The notes below the pieces were generated by a model. The model saw nothing but the letters and a program-made list of their open reading frames with translations. It ran no database searches and was not told where the DNA came from. The position numbers and the translations under genes are program-made. 64,000 nt of DNA, from positions 124,001-188,000 of the forward strand of contig LNDW01000005.1 in the NCBI GenBank assembly GCA_001464815.1. The letters are read 5' to 3'. Shown here piece by piece: positions 1 through 7,233 of this stretch. How positions within the stretch are numbered: the first letter of the stretch is position 1; every line of letters begins with the position of its first letter. Source of the DNA: Betaproteobacteria bacterium Ga0077527 (GTDB taxonomy: Bacteria > Pseudomonadota > Gammaproteobacteria > Burkholderiales > SG8-41).

Positions 1-197
1 ACCGCCATCTGCGTTATCGCGGTTTTGATGCTTGCGGTCAGCCCATCGACCGCAGTGTCGAAGGTTTCCATGCCCGGGTAGTGCAGCATGAGTGCGACCA
101 CCTCGACGGCATTCTGTACCCGATGCGTATCCGCGACCTGAGCCGCTTCGGATTCACCGAAGAGCTGTTTCCGGGACAGATCGTCGCCGACGACTGA
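1..197 (+). CDS. def: peptide deformylase, C-terminal part (5' end outside window)
   Basis: Peptide deformylase removes the formyl group from the N-terminal methionine of nascent proteins. Reading the frame that ends at the TGA at 195-197 gives 64 residues. They contain the HExxH zinc/iron-binding helix as QHECDHLDG, followed by ILYPMRIRD, the standard PDF motif 3 context. The start and the first two motifs (GxGxAAxQ and EGCLS) lie upstream of the window. The gene is followed by a 189-bp gap to the ArsR-type regulator. Identification rests on the HECDHLDG motif; which def paralogue this is cannot be told. Confidence 0.9.
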   Translation, partial: RHLRYRGFDACGQPIDRSVEGFHARVVQHECDHLDGILYPMRIRDLSRFGFTEELFPGQIVADD

Positions 198-329
198 GCC
201 GGTGTTGCGGAAGTTTGCGGCGCCTGCAACACAAGCCCGCACCTTGTTTTTCCTCGTTATTGCTTCTGCCGTTTTCCCGGATAACCCGGTTTATGTTGCG
301 CCGCGATAGCGACAGCCCTTTTTAATTTT

Positions 330-359
330 TGACTATATGAGTTTATGCGCATATAGTCA
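330..359. promoter_or_regulatory. operator palindrome upstream of the sox regulator
   Basis: A perfect 10-base inverted repeat, TGACTATATG (330-339) and CATATAGTCA (350-359), is separated by 10 bases and ends 27 bases before the regulator start codon. It sits in an AT-rich patch inside GC-rich DNA. ArsR-family repressors bind imperfect AT-rich palindromes of this kind, so autoregulation of the regulator and control of the whole sox operon is the natural inference. A smaller palindrome, ATGCGCAT (345-352), lies inside it. Confidence 0.75.
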
Positions 360-386
360 GAATTATCAAATTTCCAGCCGCGAACC

Positions 387-752
387 ATGAACGAAATTGA
401 CGAAATATTCGGCGAGGTGGCGCAGTATTTTTCGGTGATGTCGGAGCCGACGCGGCTGAAGATCATCCACGCCATCTGCCAGGCGGAGCGCACGGTCACG
501 GAAATCGTGGAGGCCACTGGTTCGACCCAGTCCAATATTTCCCGCCACCTCAACCTGATGCACCGGCATGGCTTGCTGTCGCGCCGCCGCGAGGGCAACC
601 AGATCTATTACCAGATGGCCGATGACACGATGACGGAGCTGTGCCGCACCGCCTGCAACCGCATTGCCTCGCGCATCGATGACCGCCGTCCGATGAAACG
701 CCAGCTGGCGAGGTTGATGCCGCCTCCGGGCAAGCGGACGGTGCGGGCATGA
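387..752 (+). CDS. soxR: ArsR/SmtB-family transcriptional regulator of the sox operon (SoxR-like)
   Basis: A 121-residue winged-helix repressor of the ArsR family. The DNA-recognition helix is at about residues 46-58 (STQSNISRHLNLM) and the wing at about 64-75 (LSRRREGNQIYY). Cysteines occur at 31, 86 and 90. In the related sulfide/persulfide sensors (BigR, SqrR, YgaV) a pair of Cys in the second and fifth helices forms a polysulfide bridge, and Cys31 plus Cys86 or Cys90 fit that layout. It lacks an obvious metal-binding ELCV motif. The stop overlaps the soxC start (ATGA), so it heads the operon. The name SoxR here means the ArsR-type sox repressor, not the MerR-type redox sensor. Confidence 0.85.
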   Translation: MNEIDEIFGEVAQYFSVMSEPTRLKIIHAICQAERTVTEIVEATGSTQSNISRHLNLMHRHGLLSRRREGNQIYYQMADDTMTELCRTACNRIASRIDDRRPMKRQLARLMPPPGKRTVRA

Positions 753-2044
753 AGCGGATCACCGCAATCGGGCAGGTTAAGCCGGCGGTGGAAGACCGCC
801 GTGGTTTCCTGCGCAGATCGCTGTCGCTGACCGGTGGTGCAGTGGCTGCGCTTGCGGGTGGTGGCGCCGCGATTGCCAAGGGCGATCCGGCCATTCTGCA
901 GTTGCCGGCGCACAGCACCGGCCTTGGCCAGCCGGTGGCTGCCCGCGGTTATGGCAAGCCTTCCGAATTCGAAAAAAACCTGCAGCGCCGCGAGAGTCCG
1001 GGCCTGACGCGGGTGTCGCAGTCCTCGGTGGCGTTTGCGCCGCTGCAGGGCCTGTTCGGCATCATCACGCCCAACGGCCTGCATTTCGAGCGCCATCACC
1101 AGGGCTGGTGGGACATCGATCCGCGCCAGCACCGGCTGATGCTGCACGGCCTGGTGCGTGAAGCCAGGGTCTACACAATGGATGACCTGATGCGCCTGCC
1201 ATCGGTCTCGCGCATCCACTTCATTGAATGCGGCGCCAACAGTGGCATGGAGTGGGCCAATGTTGCTGTGCCCACCGTGCAATACAGCCACGGCATGTTG
1301 TCCTGCTGCGAATTCACCGGTGTCCGGCTGGCCACGCTGCTGGAACATTGCGGCGCGGATGTCAAAAAGGGCCGCTACCTACTCGCTGAAGGTGCCGATG
1401 GTTCAGGCCTTACCCGTACCATCGGCATGGAGCGCGCCCTGGATGATGTGATCGTGGCCTGGGCAATGAACGGTGAATGCCTGCGCCCGGAGAACGGCTA
1501 TCCGCTGCGCCTGGTGGTGCCGGGAGTGCAGGGGGTTTCCTGGGTGAAGTGGCTGCGCCGCCTTGAAGTGGGTGACCAACCCTGGGATACGCGAGAGGAG
1601 GCGCTGCATTACATTGACCTGATGCCGGACGGGCTGCACCGCCAGTACAGCTCGGTGCAGGAGTGCAAGTCGGTGATCACCACGCCTTCGGGCGGGCAGG
1701 TGCTGCTGAATCAGGGGCAGTACAACGTCACCGGCCTCGCCTGGTCCGGCCGCGGACGTATTCGTCGCGTTGATGTTTCCTTTGACGGGGGGCGTAACTG
1801 GAAGATCGCGCGGCTGGAGGCACCGGTACTGCCCAAGGCATTGACGCGGTTCAACATCAGCTGGAACTGGGATGGTCGTCCGGCGATCCTTCAAAGCCGC
1901 GCCATTGACGACACCGGCTATGTGCAGCCGAAGATCGCGCAACTGCGCGCGGTGCGCGGCACGCGCTCGATTTATCACAACAACGCCATCCAGTCCTGGC
2001 TGGTCGCGGCCAGCGGTGAGGTTTCCAATGTCCAGGTGGAGTAG
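749..2044 (+). CDS. soxC: sulfane/sulfite dehydrogenase molybdenum subunit SoxC
   Basis: SoxC is the molybdopterin subunit of the Sox(CD)2 sulfane dehydrogenase, which oxidises the SoxY-bound sulfane sulfur by six electrons in the periplasm. The 431-residue protein begins with a twin-arginine signal (DRRGFLRRSL, then a hydrophobic Ala/Gly stretch to about residue 43). The sulfite-oxidase fold follows, with the molybdenum-ligating Cys161 in HFIECGANSG. The C-terminal dimerisation domain (about 300-420) contains the FDGGRNW and FNISWNWDG motifs. It overlaps the regulator by 4 bases and soxD by 17, indicating translational coupling. SorA-type sulfite dehydrogenase is the alternative, but the Sox context settles it. 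Confidence 0.95.
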   Translation: MKRITAIGQVKPAVEDRRGFLRRSLSLTGGAVAALAGGGAAIAKGDPAILQLPAHSTGLGQPVAARGYGKPSEFEKNLQRRESPGLTRVSQSSVAFAPLQGLFGIITPNGLHFERHHQGWWDIDPRQHRLMLHGLVREARVYTMDDLMRLPSVSRIHFIECGANSGMEWANVAVPTVQYSHGMLSCCEFTGVRLATLLEHCGADVKKGRYLLAEGADGSGLTRTIGMERALDDVIVAWAMNGECLRPENGYPLRLVVPGVQGVSWVKWLRRLEVGDQPWDTREEALHYIDLMPDGLHRQYSSVQECKSVITTPSGGQVLLNQGQYNVTGLAWSGRGRIRRVDVSFDGGRNWKIARLEAPVLPKALTRFNISWNWDGRPAILQSRAIDDTGYVQPKIAQLRAVRGTRSIYHNNAIQSWLVAASGEVSNVQVE

Positions 2045-3062
2045 GCCGCTGTTTTGGGTTCTGGCCCTGGCCATCTGCGGCCAAGGCTGGGCGCAGTCGT
2101 CCAAGGGGCAGCATCAGGGCATCGGACGTGCGGCGACGGCGGATGAAATCGCCGCTTGGGATACCGATGTGCGCGGTGATCTCAAGGGGCTGCCACCCGG
2201 TTCGGGCAGCGTGTCGCGGGGCGAGGTCGTGTGGGAGGCCAAGTGTGCGTCCTGCCATGGCAGCTTCGGCGAATCGAACCAGTTTTTTCCGCCGTTGATC
2301 GGCGGCATCACCGCCGAGGACATCAAGACCGGCCGTGTCGCCGGGTTGGTCAGGGGGGGGGATCAGCGCAGCACGGTGATGAAGCTGCCGAAAATCTCAA
2401 CGCTCTGGGATTACATCAATCGCGCGATGCCGTGGCAGGCACCGAAGACCCTGACTGCCGACGAGGTGTATGCCGTGACGGCATACATCCTCAACCAGGG
2501 CAATATCGTTCCGGGCAGCTTCGTGCTTTCCGACAGGAACATGGCCGAGGTGCAGGCGATGCTGCCCAACCGCAATGGCATGACCCGCAATCACGGACTG
2601 TGGGATACGCGAGGCAAACCCGACGTGAAGGCCGCGGCCTGCATGCGCAACTGCGGTCCTGAACCGCGCATTACCTCGCAACTGCCCGACCATGCCTCCG
2701 GCTCGCATGGCAATCTGGCCGAGCAGTACCGCCTGTTCGGCCAGGTGCGGATGGCGGTATTGCCCGCAGTCAAGCCGGTCGCCGCGGCGGCGGCGCCGGC
2801 CGGTGTGTCCGATCCCGGCCGCAGCCTGGCCGACAAAAACGGCTGCCTGGCCTGCCATGCCCCGAAACAGCGCACGATAGGGCCCGCACTGGCTGAAATT
2901 GCTTCAAAATACCGCGGTGTTTCCGATGCGGAATCCAGGCTTGTCGCCAAGGTCAGGGCGGGAGGCCAGGGGGTCTGGGGCAACATGCCCATGCCGCCCT
3001 ACCAGAACCTGCCGGAGCAGGAACTGCGTGCCATGGTGCAGTGGATGCTGAAATCGGAGTAA
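2028..3062 (+). CDS. soxD: sulfane dehydrogenase diheme cytochrome c subunit SoxD
   Basis: SoxD is the electron-accepting cytochrome of the Sox(CD)2 complex. The ATG at 2028 is chosen because GGTGAGG lies at 2015-2021 and the first residues form a signal peptide (LFWVLALAICGQGWAQ); upstream in-frame starts would lie well inside soxC. The protein has 344 residues with two c-type heme sites, CASCH at 73-77 and CLACH at 273-277, which matches the two-domain SoxD layout. The segment between them (about 170-250) carries the conserved NRNGMTRNHG stretch. The N-terminus overlaps the soxC 3' end by 17 bases. Confidence 0.94.
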   Translation: MSRWSRPLFWVLALAICGQGWAQSSKGQHQGIGRAATADEIAAWDTDVRGDLKGLPPGSGSVSRGEVVWEAKCASCHGSFGESNQFFPPLIGGITAEDIKTGRVAGLVRGGDQRSTVMKLPKISTLWDYINRAMPWQAPKTLTADEVYAVTAYILNQGNIVPGSFVLSDRNMAEVQAMLPNRNGMTRNHGLWDTRGKPDVKAAACMRNCGPEPRITSQLPDHASGSHGNLAEQYRLFGQVRMAVLPAVKPVAAAAAPAGVSDPGRSLADKNGCLACHAPKQRTIGPALAEIASKYRGVSDAESRLVAKVRAGGQGVWGNMPMPPYQNLPEQELRAMVQWMLKSE

Positions 3063-3110
3063 CAGGTCATTCATTGGCGTTTAGTCATTACTGTTGATCA
3101 AGGAGGAACC

Positions 3111-3566
3111 ATGAATCATTCACGCAGAAAAGCCATTCAGTCCGGTGGCGGCCTGATCGCCGTGCTGCTTGCGGCCGGCATCATTTCGCCTGGCGCAGCG
3201 CTGGCCCAGAGCGACCCTTTCACCATCAAATCACTGGCCGAGGCGATGCGCGCGGTGGGCGGGCAGAATCTCACTCCCTCCGATGCGATCATCATCAAGG
3301 CGCCGGCGATCGCTGAAAACGGCGCAGTGGTGCCGGTCGCGGTCGAGAGCAAGCTGCCGGGTACCGAATCGATCACGTTGTTCGTCGAGAAGAATCCGAC
3401 GCCGCTGGTCGGCAGCTTCGGCATTCCGTCGGGTACGGTCGGCAGCGTGTCGACCCGGGTGAAGATGGGGCAGACCTCCGACGTCTATGCGCTGGTCAAG
3501 GCTGACGGCAGGTTCTATGTTGCGAAGAAGGAAATCAAGATCACCCTCGGCGGCTGCGGCGGCTGA
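3111..3566 (+). CDS. soxY: sulfur-carrier protein SoxY
   Basis: SoxY carries the sulfur intermediates of thiosulfate oxidation on a cysteine at its flexible C-terminus. The 151-residue product ends in the diagnostic GGCGG motif. The N-terminus (HSRRKAIQSGGG followed by a hydrophobic stretch to about residue 32, ALAQS) is a twin-arginine-type export signal, as expected because SoxYZ is exported folded. AGGAGG lies 6 bases before the ATG. A 48-bp gap separates it from soxD, and soxZ follows after 14 bp. Confidence 0.97.
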   Translation: MNHSRRKAIQSGGGLIAVLLAAGIISPGAALAQSDPFTIKSLAEAMRAVGGQNLTPSDAIIIKAPAIAENGAVVPVAVESKLPGTESITLFVEKNPTPLVGSFGIPSGTVGSVSTRVKMGQTSDVYALVKADGRFYVAKKEIKITLGGCGG

Positions 3567-3580
3567 ACCAGGAGAAAATC

Positions 3581-3892
3581 ATGGCAGATCCGATGAGAAT
3601 CCGCGCCGTTGCGCGCGATGGTGTGGTCAACGTCAGGGTGCTGATGAGTCACGAAATGGAAACAGGCCAGCGCAAAGATGCCTCGGGCAAGCTGGTACCG
3701 GCGCATTTCATCCGCAACGTCACCGCCAGCCATCAGGGCAAAACGGTGCTGACTGCGCTGTGGGGACCGGCAGTGGCGAAGAATCCCTACCTCGAGTTCG
3801 AGTTCAAGGGCGGGCAGAAGGGCGATAAAGTCCTGGTGACCTGGGAAGACAACAAGGGCGAAAAACGCAGTGATGAAGGTGTGATCAACTGA
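3581..3892 (+). CDS. soxZ: sulfur-carrier partner protein SoxZ
   Basis: SoxZ (103 residues) is the immunoglobulin-like partner of SoxY. It has no signal peptide and is expected to be co-exported with SoxY. Family features visible are the MRIRA start, the VRVLMSHEMETG segment and the PYLEFEFKGG strand. It lies 14 bp after soxY with the ribosome-binding sequence AGGAG. The 180-bp gap after it is the largest inside the sox operon. Confidence 0.96.
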   Translation: MADPMRIRAVARDGVVNVRVLMSHEMETGQRKDASGKLVPAHFIRNVTASHQGKTVLTALWGPAVAKNPYLEFEFKGGQKGDKVLVTWEDNKGEKRSDEGVIN

Positions 3893-3960
3893 GGTTGCTG
3901 CTGATCAAGCAAGCCGGGTGATTGAATGCCGGTTTGTGTTAATTGTAAGTTGTTGTTTTA

Positions 3961-3966
3961 TATAAT
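3961..3966 (+). promoter_or_regulatory. possible internal promoter -10 (TATAAT) before soxA
   Basis: The soxZ-soxA gap (3893-4072) contains an unusually AT-rich run with a consensus TATAAT at 3961-3966. No good -35 lies at 16-18 bp; the nearest, TTGTGT at 3934-3939, gives a 21-bp spacer. It may allow separate transcription of soxAXB, but it overlaps the dispersed AT-rich motif described in the findings, so the resemblance may be incidental. Confidence 0.35.
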
Positions 3967-4072
3967 AAAAATTGATTCCAGAGGATGGGTGGCTGATATC
4001 CTGCCGCCTGTTCAGGGATTCTGCTGGCGGGTTGCCCAACAGCCCTTCGCGCCACACTGAGAGGAGAAAAAA

Positions 4073-4876
4073 ATGACCCGATACCTGGGGATGTCCCTGC
4101 TGCTTGGCCCGCTGCTGGTCGTGAGTGCCTGGGCGCAGAACAGCACACTTGACGAGATCGCGCGGTATCGCGCCCAACTGCAGGACGGCAATCCCGCCGA
4201 ACTGTGGGAAGCCCGGGGCGAGGATATGTGGAAACAGAAACGCGGCCCGAAGCAGGTCTCGCTGGAACAGTGTGATCTGGGCAAGGGCAGGGGTGTGGTC
4301 AAGGGCGCCTATGCCGAAATGCCGCGCTACTTTGCTGATGCCGACCGGGTGATGGATCTGGAAACCCGGCTGCTGCATTGCATGATGACGGTGCAGGGGT
4401 TCAGCAAGACCGATGCGACCCGGCGCGTGTTCGGCTCCGGCAGTAACCGCTCGGATTTCGAGGCGCTGGCGGCCTGGATCACCTCCGAGTCGAAAGGGGT
4501 GGTGATGAAGGTGTCGCTGAACCACCCCAAGGCGCAGCGTGCCTACGAACTGGGTGAAAAAGCCTTTTATTTCCGCGGCGGGCCGCATGATTTTTCCTGC
4601 GCCACCTGTCACGCCGAGGACAACAAGCGTATCCGCCTGCAGGATCTGCCGAATCTGACGCAGAAAAAGGGCGCGCAGCTGGGCTACACCACCTGGCCGG
4701 CCTATCGGGTTTCCCAGGGCGAGCTGCGCACTTTCCAGTGGCGGCTCTATGACTGTTTCCGCCAGCAGCGTTTCCCGGAACTGGAATTCGCATCAGAGCT
4801 GTCGATCGCACTGACCACCTTCCTGGCCTACAACGCCAATGGCGCCGCGTTCAACGCGCCCGCCATCAAACGCTGA
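4073..4876 (+). CDS. soxA: L-cysteine S-thiosulfotransferase subunit SoxA (mono-heme type)
   Basis: SoxA with SoxX oxidatively couples thiosulfate to the SoxY cysteine. The 267-residue protein has a Sec signal peptide (GPLLVVSAWAQN, cleavage near residue 21) and one c-type heme site, CATCH, at 176-180. The first domain lacks CxxCH and instead has Cys67 and Cys103, the usual disulfide pair of mono-heme SoxA. Cys228 in YDCFRQQR fits the persulfide-modified axial ligand at the active site. GAGAGGAG precedes the ATG. soxX starts 13 bp downstream. Confidence 0.95.
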   Translation: MTRYLGMSLLLGPLLVVSAWAQNSTLDEIARYRAQLQDGNPAELWEARGEDMWKQKRGPKQVSLEQCDLGKGRGVVKGAYAEMPRYFADADRVMDLETRLLHCMMTVQGFSKTDATRRVFGSGSNRSDFEALAAWITSESKGVVMKVSLNHPKAQRAYELGEKAFYFRGGPHDFSCATCHAEDNKRIRLQDLPNLTQKKGAQLGYTTWPAYRVSQGELRTFQWRLYDCFRQQRFPELEFASELSIALTTFLAYNANGAAFNAPAIKR

Positions 4877-4889
4877 GGAGATGAACATC

Positions 4890-5519
4890 ATGAAACCGGT
4901 GTATTGGGCATTGCCCGCCGTAGTCTCCGTGCTGGTGGCCGCAGGCTGCGCAACCGGTCCCCGCCAGATGGAAGCAGTGACTGTTGAGGACCTCAAAATT
5001 ATCAAGGCCTCGTTCAGGGCCCAGGGTCAAGCCGGGCTGGACCGGCTCGATCAGGATGAGGCACAGAAGCATTGCAGCAATCCGCCGACCGTGACCATCG
5101 CCAAGGAACTGGCGGCGCGCATCGAGAAGGCGAATTTTGCGGCGATTCAATATCCGGCCGACGGTAATCTGATGGGGGACTGGCGTGCCGGCGAGCGTAT
5201 CGCGCAGACGGGGGTTGGCATGCAATTCTCCGACAATCCGAAAACCCCGTCGGGTGGCAACTGCTACGCCTGCCATCAGGTCAGCAAGGAGGAGATTTCC
5301 TTCGGCACCATCGGCCCCAGCCTTTACAACTACGGCAAGCTCCGGGGCGGTGCATCGCCCGAGATGCAGCGCTACACCTACGGTCGCATCTATAACTCGC
5401 AGGCATTCACCGCCTGTTCCAACATGCCGCGTTTTGGCCACAACGGCATCCTCACCGAGGAGCAGATCAAGGATGTCACGGCGCTGCTGCTGGATCCGAA
5501 TTCGCCGGTAAACAAGTGA
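4890..5519 (+). CDS. soxX: L-cysteine S-thiosulfotransferase subunit SoxX, predicted lipoprotein
   Basis: SoxX is the mono-heme electron-transfer subunit of SoxAX. The heme site is CYACH at 125-129 and the distal methionine is probably that of SNMPRFG. Two in-frame ATGs exist (4881 and 4890). The GAGGAG ribosome site abuts 4881, so 4890 has the better spacing. The N-terminus ends in LVAAGC with Cys20, a lipobox, predicting a membrane-anchored lipoprotein rather than a free periplasmic cytochrome. About 90 residues precede the core cytochrome domain, making this the long form (209 residues). The stop overlaps the soxB GTG start. Confidence 0.93.
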   Translation: MKPVYWALPAVVSVLVAAGCATGPRQMEAVTVEDLKIIKASFRAQGQAGLDRLDQDEAQKHCSNPPTVTIAKELAARIEKANFAAIQYPADGNLMGDWRAGERIAQTGVGMQFSDNPKTPSGGNCYACHQVSKEEISFGTIGPSLYNYGKLRGGASPEMQRYTYGRIYNSQAFTACSNMPRFGHNGILTEEQIKDVTALLLDPNSPVNK

Positions 5520-7210
5520 ACCGCAGGGAATTCCTGGGCACGCTGGCCGCTGCGGCGGCCTGCGGCGCGCCGCTTGGCGCGGCACAGGCGCAAGTCGCGC
5601 AGAAGCTCTACGAGCTGCCTCGCTTCGGCAATGTCAGTCTGCTTCATTTCACCGACTGCCATGCGCAACTGCTGCCGATCCATTTCCGGGAGCCGAGTGC
5701 CAACATCGGTGTTGGCGAATCCGCAGGCCGGTTTCCCCACCTGGTTGGCGAGCATCTGCTGAAACAGGCCGGCATCGCCCCCGGCACCGCCGAGGCCCAC
5801 GCGTTCACCTATCTCGACTTCGAGGCGGCGGCGCGGCGTTACGGCAAGGTCGGCGGTTTTGCCCATCTCGCCACCCTGGTCAAGCGCCTGCGTGCCAGCC
5901 GGCCCGGTGCACTGCTGCTCGACGGTGGCGACACCTGGCAGGGCTCGGCCACTGCGTTGTGGACCAAGGGGCAGGACATGATCGATGCCTGCAGGCAGCT
6001 TGGCGTCGATCTGATGACCGCACACTGGGAGTTCACCTACGGTGACCATCGTGTGCAGGAGGCGGTCAAGTCTCTGGCGCCGATAGAATTCCTGGCACAT
6101 AACGTGAAGACCACCGATTTCGGCGATCCGGTGTTCAAGCCCTATGTGATCCGCGAGATCAATGGCGTGCCGATAGCGATCATCGGCCAGGCCTTTCCCT
6201 ATACACCCATCGCCAATCCGCGCTACCTGGTGCCGGAGTGGACTTTCGGCATCCAGGAATCCGAGCTGCAGACCCTGGTCAATGAGGTGCGTGCCAAGGG
6301 CGTGCGCGCGGTGGTGCTGTTGTCGCACAACGGCATGGATGTCGATGTCAAGCTCGCTGGCCGCGTGCGCGGTCTGGATGCCATCCTCGGTGGTCATACT
6401 CACGACGGGGTGCCGGTACCGGTAGTGGTCGATAACGGCGGTGGCAAGACCATCGTCACCAATGCCGGCTCCAACGGCAAGTTCCTCGCCGTGCTTGATC
6501 TTGAGGTCAGCAGCAGCGGCGTCGCCGGGTTCCGTTACCGCTTGCTGCCGGTGTTTTCGAATCTGCTGCCGGCCGACCCGCAGATGCAGGCTTTGATCGA
6601 CCGCGTTCGCGCGCCGTATGCGGCGAAGCTTCGGGAGCCGCTGGCCGTCAGCGAGGGGCTGTTGTATCGCCGCGGCAATTTCAACGGCACTTTCGATCAG
6701 TTGATACTGGATGCGCTGATGGCAGTGAAGGGCGCGCAGATCGGTTTTTCACCAGGATTCCGCTGGGGCACCACGCTGTTGCCGGGGCAGACCATTCTGC
6801 GCGAGCATTTGATGGACCAGACCGCGATCACCTATCCGACTGTTACCGTCAACGAAATTTCAGGCGCCGATATCAAGAACATCCTAGAAGATGTTTGTGA
6901 CAATCTTTTCAATCCCGATCCCTACCTGCAGCAGGGGGGTGACATGGTGCGTGTGGGTGGGTTGACCTACAGCTGTGACCCGCGTGCCGGGATGGGCAAG
7001 CGTATTGATGACATGCGTCTCGGCGGCCATCTGATCGAGGCTGGCAAACGCTACAAGGTGGCGGGGTGGGCGCCGGTGATACCCGGCGCGATCGGCGAGC
7101 CGGTGTGGGAGGTGGTCGAGCAGTATCTGAAACAGGTCAAGACGGTCAAGCCGCGCCGGCCTAATTTGCCGCGCCTGATCGGTATGGGCGGAAACCAGGG
7201 GCTTGCCTGA
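5516..7210 (+). CDS. soxB: S-sulfosulfanyl-L-cysteine sulfohydrolase SoxB
   Basis: SoxB is the di-manganese hydrolase that releases sulfate from the SoxY cysteine-S-sulfonate. The 564-residue protein starts with GTG overlapping the soxX stop and carries a twin-arginine signal (NRREFLGTL). Metallophosphatase motifs visible are FTDCHAQ, DGGDTWQGS, HWEFTYG, SHNGMDVD and GGHTHDG, followed by a 5'-nucleotidase-like C-terminal domain (about 360-550). It ends the sox operon and converges on glnD across a 23-bp gap with no recognisable terminator. Confidence 0.97.
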   Translation: MNRREFLGTLAAAAACGAPLGAAQAQVAQKLYELPRFGNVSLLHFTDCHAQLLPIHFREPSANIGVGESAGRFPHLVGEHLLKQAGIAPGTAEAHAFTYLDFEAAARRYGKVGGFAHLATLVKRLRASRPGALLLDGGDTWQGSATALWTKGQDMIDACRQLGVDLMTAHWEFTYGDHRVQEAVKSLAPIEFLAHNVKTTDFGDPVFKPYVIREINGVPIAIIGQAFPYTPIANPRYLVPEWTFGIQESELQTLVNEVRAKGVRAVVLLSHNGMDVDVKLAGRVRGLDAILGGHTHDGVPVPVVVDNGGGKTIVTNAGSNGKFLAVLDLEVSSSGVAGFRYRLLPVFSNLLPADPQMQALIDRVRAPYAAKLREPLAVSEGLLYRRGNFNGTFDQLILDALMAVKGAQIGFSPGFRWGTTLLPGQTILREHLMDQTAITYPTVTVNEISGADIKNILEDVCDNLFNPDPYLQQGGDMVRVGGLTYSCDPRAGMGKRIDDMRLGGHLIEAGKRYKVAGWAPVIPGAIGEPVWEVVEQYLKQVKTVKPRRPNLPRLIGMGGNQGLA

Positions 7211-7233
7211 GCCGCAGCCGGGAACGCACGCTT

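Noticed and set aside
7211..7233. Possible bidirectional terminator between soxB and glnD
   Set aside because: The 23-bp gap contains no stem followed by a T-run on either strand.
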